Translations under genes and position numbers: made by a program | DNA from: Bacteroidaceae bacterium | Lineage (GTDB): Bacteria > Bacteroidota > Bacteroidia > Bacteroidales > Bacteroidaceae | Direction of reading: 5' to 3' | Assembly: GCA_017445925.1 (NCBI GenBank) | Contig: JAFSRW010000065.1 | Location: forward strand, 1-64,000 | DNA: 64,000 nucleotides | The notes under the pieces: model-generated | The model's database searches: none | Told to the model about the DNA's origin: nothing | What the model saw: only the letters and a program-made list of their open reading frames with translations | In this document: in pieces, positions 60,083 through 64,000 of the stretch | How positions within the stretch are numbered: the stretch's first letter is position 1 | Layout: each line of letters starts with the position of its first letter

Positions 60083-62026
60083 ATGAGCTATTTACGATTC
60101 GATAAGACTTTGATGACAAATTTGGCATACTCATTGCCAAAGGAGGTTCTTAGGTCAAACCGTTCGGGTGCCTATTCATGCACGACTATCGTAGACTGCA
60201 ACACACGCAAATATCATGGTTTGCTGGTGGTGCCTGTGCCCGAGTTGGACGATGAGAACCACGTCCTGTTGTCCTCTCTGGATGCTACCGTTATTCAGCA
60301 TGGAGCAGAATTTAATTTGGGCCTACATAAGTACAGAGGCGAAAATTTCAGCCCCAGAGGACATAAGTATATACGCGAGTTCGATTCCTTGCAAGTGCCA
60401 ACTACAATTTACAGGGTAGGAGGTGTTATCCTGAAGCGTGAGCAAATGTTCCAGCATTTTGAAAACCGAATTATAATAAGGTATACATTGCTGGATGCTC
60501 ACAGTCAGACTACTCTCAGGCTTCAGCCATTTCTTGCTTTCCGTAGTGTACGTGAATTCACCCACGAAAACGACAAGGTAAACCGAAACTATCATCTGGT
60601 AAAGAATGGAATAAAAACTTGTATGTATGAGGGTTACCCTGATTTATACATGCAGTTGAATAAGGAAAATGAATTTGTTTTCCGTCCAGACTGGTACAGA
60701 GGACTGGAATACCCCAAGGAGCAGGAACGAGGCTATGCAAGCGATGAAGATTTGTATGTGCCCGGCTACTTTGAGTTTACCATCGGGAAAGGGGAAAGTG
60801 TAGTCTTTGCTGCAGGTCTTGAAGAGGTTGATACAGATAAACTGGCAGAGTTGGCAGATTACGAATTGAATGTCCGCACCCCCAGAGACAATTTCTATAA
60901 TACCTTGGTAAACAGTGCACATCAGTTCTTTGTTCATCGTGAGCACGAAGACTATCTTTTAGCCGGATATCCTTGGTTTAAGTGTAGAGCCAGAGATATG
61001 TTTATCTCTTTACCTGGTCTTACACTTACTAATAACGAGGTAAAGAAATTTGAGGATGTGATGGTTACTGCTGAAAAGGCTATCCGTGAATTCATGGCAG
61101 GCGAACCATTGACGGTAGGTGTTACTGAGATGGAACACCCGGATGTGCTTTTGTGGGCAATATGGTGTATCCAACAGTATAGTAATATCGTCTCGATGGA
61201 GAAGTGCGAAGAGAAGTATGGCCATCTTCTTTGGGATATTATGGAATGGCTGCGTGCAGGAAATCATCCTAATCTGCAAGTCAAGGATAATGGACTTGTT
61301 TATAGCGAAGGTAGAGAGAAGGCGGTTACTTGGATGAATAGTACAGCCAACGGAAGACCCATTGTACCACGTACAGGTTATATAGTTGAATTCAATGCAC
61401 TCTGGTATAATGCTTTGAGATTCTGTGCTGAGTTGTGCAAGCACGTAAAGAATGAGCACTTTACGACCATTCTGGAAAATGCTGCCAACCAATGTGCAGG
61501 TAGCTTTGCACCAATGTTCTATAACGAGTATGGGTATTTGTGTGACTATTGTGTAGATGGCTACAGGAACTATGACGTGCGTCCGAATATGGTTTTTGCC
61601 GTAGCTTTGGATTATTCTCCCCTCGACAAGAAACAGCAGAAATCAGTTCTTGACTATTGTACCAAGGAGTTGAGTACTCCCAAGGGGTTACGTTCGTTGT
61701 CTCCTAAAAGCCGTGGTTATAATCCCATGTATGTTGGACCTCAGGTTCAACGCGATTATGCCTACCATCAGGGTACAGCATGGCCTTGGTTGGCTGGCTT
61801 CTACATGGAGGCATGCTTGAAGGTTTATAACACCAGGCGCCTTAGTTATGTAGACCGCCTTTTGGTTGGATATGAAGAAGAACTTTTCTATCACTGCATA
61901 GGTACTATTCCTGAGTTGTTTGACGGTAATCCACCATTCCATGGGCGTGGAGCTATTAGTTTTGCCATGAATGTTTCAGGAATTATGCGTATAGTTAAAC
62001 TGTTGGATAAGTATAACGAAATATAA
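60083..62026 (+). CDS. Glycogen debranching enzyme (amylo-alpha-1,6-glucosidase type)
   Basis: 647 residues. The N-terminal half is the substrate-binding GDE_N domain (SYLRFDKTLMTNL, AYSCTTIVDCNTRKYHGLL). The C-terminal half is an (alpha/alpha)6 barrel (AGYPWFKCRARDMFISLPGL, AVTWMNSTANGRPIVPRTGY, AYHQGTAWPWLAGFY, IPELFDGNPPFHGRGAISFA), as in bacterial archaeal-type debranching enzymes. It removes alpha-1,6 branches from glycogen. The signal is cytoplasmic. It heads the operon with the GT4 synthase and GH57 genes. Confidence 0.9.
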   Translation: MSYLRFDKTLMTNLAYSLPKEVLRSNRSGAYSCTTIVDCNTRKYHGLLVVPVPELDDENHVLLSSLDATVIQHGAEFNLGLHKYRGENFSPRGHKYIREFDSLQVPTTIYRVGGVILKREQMFQHFENRIIIRYTLLDAHSQTTLRLQPFLAFRSVREFTHENDKVNRNYHLVKNGIKTCMYEGYPDLYMQLNKENEFVFRPDWYRGLEYPKEQERGYASDEDLYVPGYFEFTIGKGESVVFAAGLEEVDTDKLAELADYELNVRTPRDNFYNTLVNSAHQFFVHREHEDYLLAGYPWFKCRARDMFISLPGLTLTNNEVKKFEDVMVTAEKAIREFMAGEPLTVGVTEMEHPDVLLWAIWCIQQYSNIVSMEKCEEKYGHLLWDIMEWLRAGNHPNLQVKDNGLVYSEGREKAVTWMNSTANGRPIVPRTGYIVEFNALWYNALRFCAELCKHVKNEHFTTILENAANQCAGSFAPMFYNEYGYLCDYCVDGYRNYDVRPNMVFAVALDYSPLDKKQQKSVLDYCTKELSTPKGLRSLSPKSRGYNPMYVGPQVQRDYAYHQGTAWPWLAGFYMEACLKVYNTRRLSYVDRLLVGYEEELFYHCIGTIPELFDGNPPFHGRGAISFAMNVSGIMRIVKLLDKYNEI

Positions 62027-62030
62027 TATA

Positions 62031-62037
62031 AAGGAGG
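62031..62037 (+). promoter_or_regulatory. Strong Shine-Dalgarno before the glycogen synthase
   Basis: AAGGAGG, nine bases before the ATG at 62047; unusual here, where most genes lack one. Confidence 0.7.
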
Positions 62038-62046
62038 AACAATAAG

Positions 62047-63354
62047 ATGAAAGTATTAATGTTCGGATGGGAGTTTCCTCCTAAGATCTATGGAGGATTG
62101 GCAGTTGCTTCTTATGGCATTACCAAAGGACTCAGCCTGCAAGGGGATGTGGATACAACGTTCTGTATGCCCAAACCCACAGGAGAGGAGGAAAAATTCC
62201 TTAAGATTATTAACATGAGTCAGGTCCCCGTTGTATGGCGTGATGTCAATTACGATTGGATAAAAGACCGTTTTGTAGGACATACAGCGGAAGATTATTA
62301 TCGCTTCCGTGATCATCTGTATGCTGATTTTAATTACCTGCAAGGATTGGATGATTTAGGTTGTATCGGCTTTGCAGGAGGTTATCCAGGTAATTTGCAC
62401 GAGGAGATTAACAACTTTTCCATTATTGCCGGAGTACTGGCCCGTAGTGAGCAGTTCGATATGATTCATGCACATGACTGGCTTACCTATCCAGCTGGTG
62501 TTCATGCTAAGATGGTTAGCGGGAAGCCACTCTGTATACATGTTCATGCTACAGACTTCGACCGCTCTCGTGGCAAGGTTAATCCTACGGTTTACAGCAT
62601 CGAGAAGAATGGCATGGACCATGCAGACTGCATTATGTGTGTAAGCGAACTAACCCGGCAAACTGTAATTAACCAGTATCATCAAGATCCTCGCAAGTGT
62701 GTGGCTATGCACAATGCAGTATATCCGCTTTCCGACGAGATAAAGAATATAGAGCCCCATAAGAATCCCGATGAGAAGGTTGTTACATATCTGGGACGTA
62801 TAACCATGCAGAAGGGACCTGAATATTTTATTGAGGCTGCCAAGCGTGTTCTTGACCGTAGTCATAATATTCGATTCTGTTTTGCTGGAAGTGGTGATAT
62901 GATGCATGCCATGATTGATTTAGCTGCTGCTTATGGAATTGCTGACAGATGCCATTTCCCAGGTTTCCAACGTGGAAAACAGGTTTACGAATGCTATAAG
63001 AATTCAGATGTGTTTGTCATGCCCAGCGTAAGTGAACCTTTTGGTATTGCTCCGCTTGAGGCTATGCAGTGCGGTTGTCCCAGTATTATCTCTAAGCAGT
63101 CTGGCTGCGGCGAAATTCTGAAGAATGTAATTAAAGTGGATTACTGGGATATTGATGCAATGGCTAATGCAATCTACAGTATCTGTACAAACGATGCTTT
63201 GCATAACTATCTGGCAGAAGAAGGCTTGAAGGAAGTAGATCAGATTACTTGGGAGAAAGTTGGCTTGCGAATCAGAGAATGCTACAATCAGCTTACTTCC
63301 AGGGGCTGGTTTGATAATGGAGATTATCTGAATGCAGTCAAGGATATAAAATAG
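62047..63354 (+). CDS. GT4-type glycogen synthase-like glycosyltransferase
   Basis: 435 residues. N-terminal VLMFGWEFPPKIYGGLAVAS with the K-x-G-G-L motif of starch and glycogen synthases, IHAHDWLTYPAGVHAK, then the GT-B second domain (VTYLGRITMQKGPEYFIEAA, FVMPSVSEPFGIAPLEAMQC with the E-x7-E nucleotide-sugar motif). This short form is typical of Bacteroidota glycogen loci and probably uses UDP- or ADP-glucose to build the alpha-1,4 chain. Cytoplasmic. Spaced 20 bp after the debranching gene, with a clear Shine-Dalgarno. Confidence 0.88.
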   Translation: MKVLMFGWEFPPKIYGGLAVASYGITKGLSLQGDVDTTFCMPKPTGEEEKFLKIINMSQVPVVWRDVNYDWIKDRFVGHTAEDYYRFRDHLYADFNYLQGLDDLGCIGFAGGYPGNLHEEINNFSIIAGVLARSEQFDMIHAHDWLTYPAGVHAKMVSGKPLCIHVHATDFDRSRGKVNPTVYSIEKNGMDHADCIMCVSELTRQTVINQYHQDPRKCVAMHNAVYPLSDEIKNIEPHKNPDEKVVTYLGRITMQKGPEYFIEAAKRVLDRSHNIRFCFAGSGDMMHAMIDLAAAYGIADRCHFPGFQRGKQVYECYKNSDVFVMPSVSEPFGIAPLEAMQCGCPSIISKQSGCGEILKNVIKVDYWDIDAMANAIYSICTNDALHNYLAEEGLKEVDQITWEKVGLRIRECYNQLTSRGWFDNGDYLNAVKDIK

Positions 63355-63382
63355 AAGTCGTACTTAACTAATAATGTATAAT

Positions 63383-64000
63383 ATGAAAACAATTAGTTTA
63401 TATTTCGAGATACATCAACCTATTCATCTAAAACGTTATCGTTTCTTTGATATAGGAACAGATCATTATTATTATGATGATTACGAGAATGAACGTGTAA
63501 CACAGGAGACTGCTGAACGTAGTTACCTTCCGGCATTACGTACATTGCTTGAAATGACCTTGCAGTACGGAAAAGGCTTTAAGGTTGCTTTCAGTATTAG
63601 TGGTGTTTCTTTGGAGCAATTGGAGCAGTATGCACCAGAGGTACTTGATGTCTTGCAACAACTTAATGAGACTGGATGCGTAGAGTTCCTGGCAGAGCCC
63701 TATAGTCATGGTTTGTCTTCATTAGGCAACGTGGAGAATTTCCAGGCAGAACTGAAGCGTCAGGCTAAGAAGATTAAGCAATTGTTCGGTCAGAATCCAA
63801 AAGTGGTTCGCAACAGTTCTCTGATTTATAACGATGAGATTGGTTCCATTGTATCTGAGATGGGATTCAAGGGCATGATGGTGGAAGGTGCCAAGCATAT
63901 TCTGGGCTGGAAGAGCCCCCATTATGTTTATAGTTGCGCCCAAGATGCACGCCTTGCTCTTCTGTTACGTGATTATAAGTTGAGCGATGATATTAGCCTT
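63383..64000 (+). CDS. GH57 glycoside hydrolase, N-terminal part (cut by window end)
   Basis: 206 residues are visible without a stop. MKTISLYFEIHQPIHLKRYR and YYYDDYENERV match the start of GH57 amylases of Bacteroidota; AFSISGVSLEQL and EFLAEPYSHGLSSL carry the conserved GH57 segments. It is probably a glycogen or maltodextrin alpha-amylase and acts with the two genes upstream. An in-frame ATG at 63374 is an alternative start. The catalytic Glu and Asp are beyond the visible part. Confidence 0.88.
   Translation, partial: MKTISLYFEIHQPIHLKRYRFFDIGTDHYYYDDYENERVTQETAERSYLPALRTLLEMTLQYGKGFKVAFSISGVSLEQLEQYAPEVLDVLQQLNETGCVEFLAEPYSHGLSSLGNVENFQAELKRQAKKIKQLFGQNPKVVRNSSLIYNDEIGSIVSEMGFKGMMVEGAKHILGWKSPHYVYSCAQDARLALLLRDYKLSDDISL

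Overview
The window looks like a chromosomal segment of a Bacteroidales bacterium, most likely Prevotella or a close relative. Many genes carry the Bacteroidota -7 promoter element (TAnnTTTG) and few carry a clear Shine-Dalgarno. Marker genes also fit: a HU-CCDC81/SPOR protein, DUF4301, the serC-serA-DUF1015 set, a three-gene glycogen cluster, and many SPII lipoproteins with an acidic DDNP-type motif after the cysteine. All calls were made by reading the sequence; no database search was run.

Layout. 0-4.2 kb: housekeeping genes (ABC-F tail, GT2, rarA, purT). 4.7-11.3 kb and 12.6-16.4 kb: an accessory island of secreted lipoproteins assembled from a few interchangeable modules (near-constant leader, periplasmic sugar-binding-like domain, paired lipocalin-like domains, YD-type beta repeats, BspA-like LRR, DUF3089 hydrolase, EEP phosphatase). 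A compact ATGA-coupled three-gene DUF3791/DUF3990/DUF3791-like module, a probable toxin-antitoxin system, sits inside it. 16.5-20.6 kb: LOG protein, secreted EEP hydrolase, an acidic unknown and a lipoprotein, then tRNA-Glu and tRNA-Ser. 21-23.7 kb: a 3,4-ketoisomerase and a fused acyltransferase-aminotransferase for a dTDP-3-acylamino-sugar. 23.7-28.8 kb: mutS2 and an S9 peptidase. 28.8-29.4 kb: a decayed HU-like gene. 29.9-38.3 kb: a tightly packed five-gene set (lipoprotein, C69 peptidase, membrane coiled-coil protein with 33-bp repeats, outer-membrane metalloprotease, PrsW). 38.9-59.8 kb: housekeeping genes (RelA-like synthetase, DUF4301, Wzx, tRNA-Cys and tRNA-Pro, serC-serA operon, HAD/FHA/SPOR operon, Skp, pepD, beta-helix lipoprotein, rlmH, nadC, second C69 peptidase, miaA, Crp-like regulator). 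60.1-64 kb: glycogen operon (debranching enzyme, GT4 synthase, GH57, cut by the window end).

Two signals cut across this map. First, short tandem repeats with a fixed 7-bp period but different heptamer sequences are scattered between genes and, in frame, inside coding sequences. They are often joined to a G/C-rich CCCCTAACCCC-type hairpin in a recurring composite. Second, the lipoprotein island looks like a module-shuffling locus in which the leader is conserved at DNA level and the downstream domains are exchanged. A ~100-bp segment in inverted copies flanks the 28.8-38.9 kb region. Leaderless promoters, overlapping face-to-face promoters and a hydrolase-dead RelA homologue are further points of interest.
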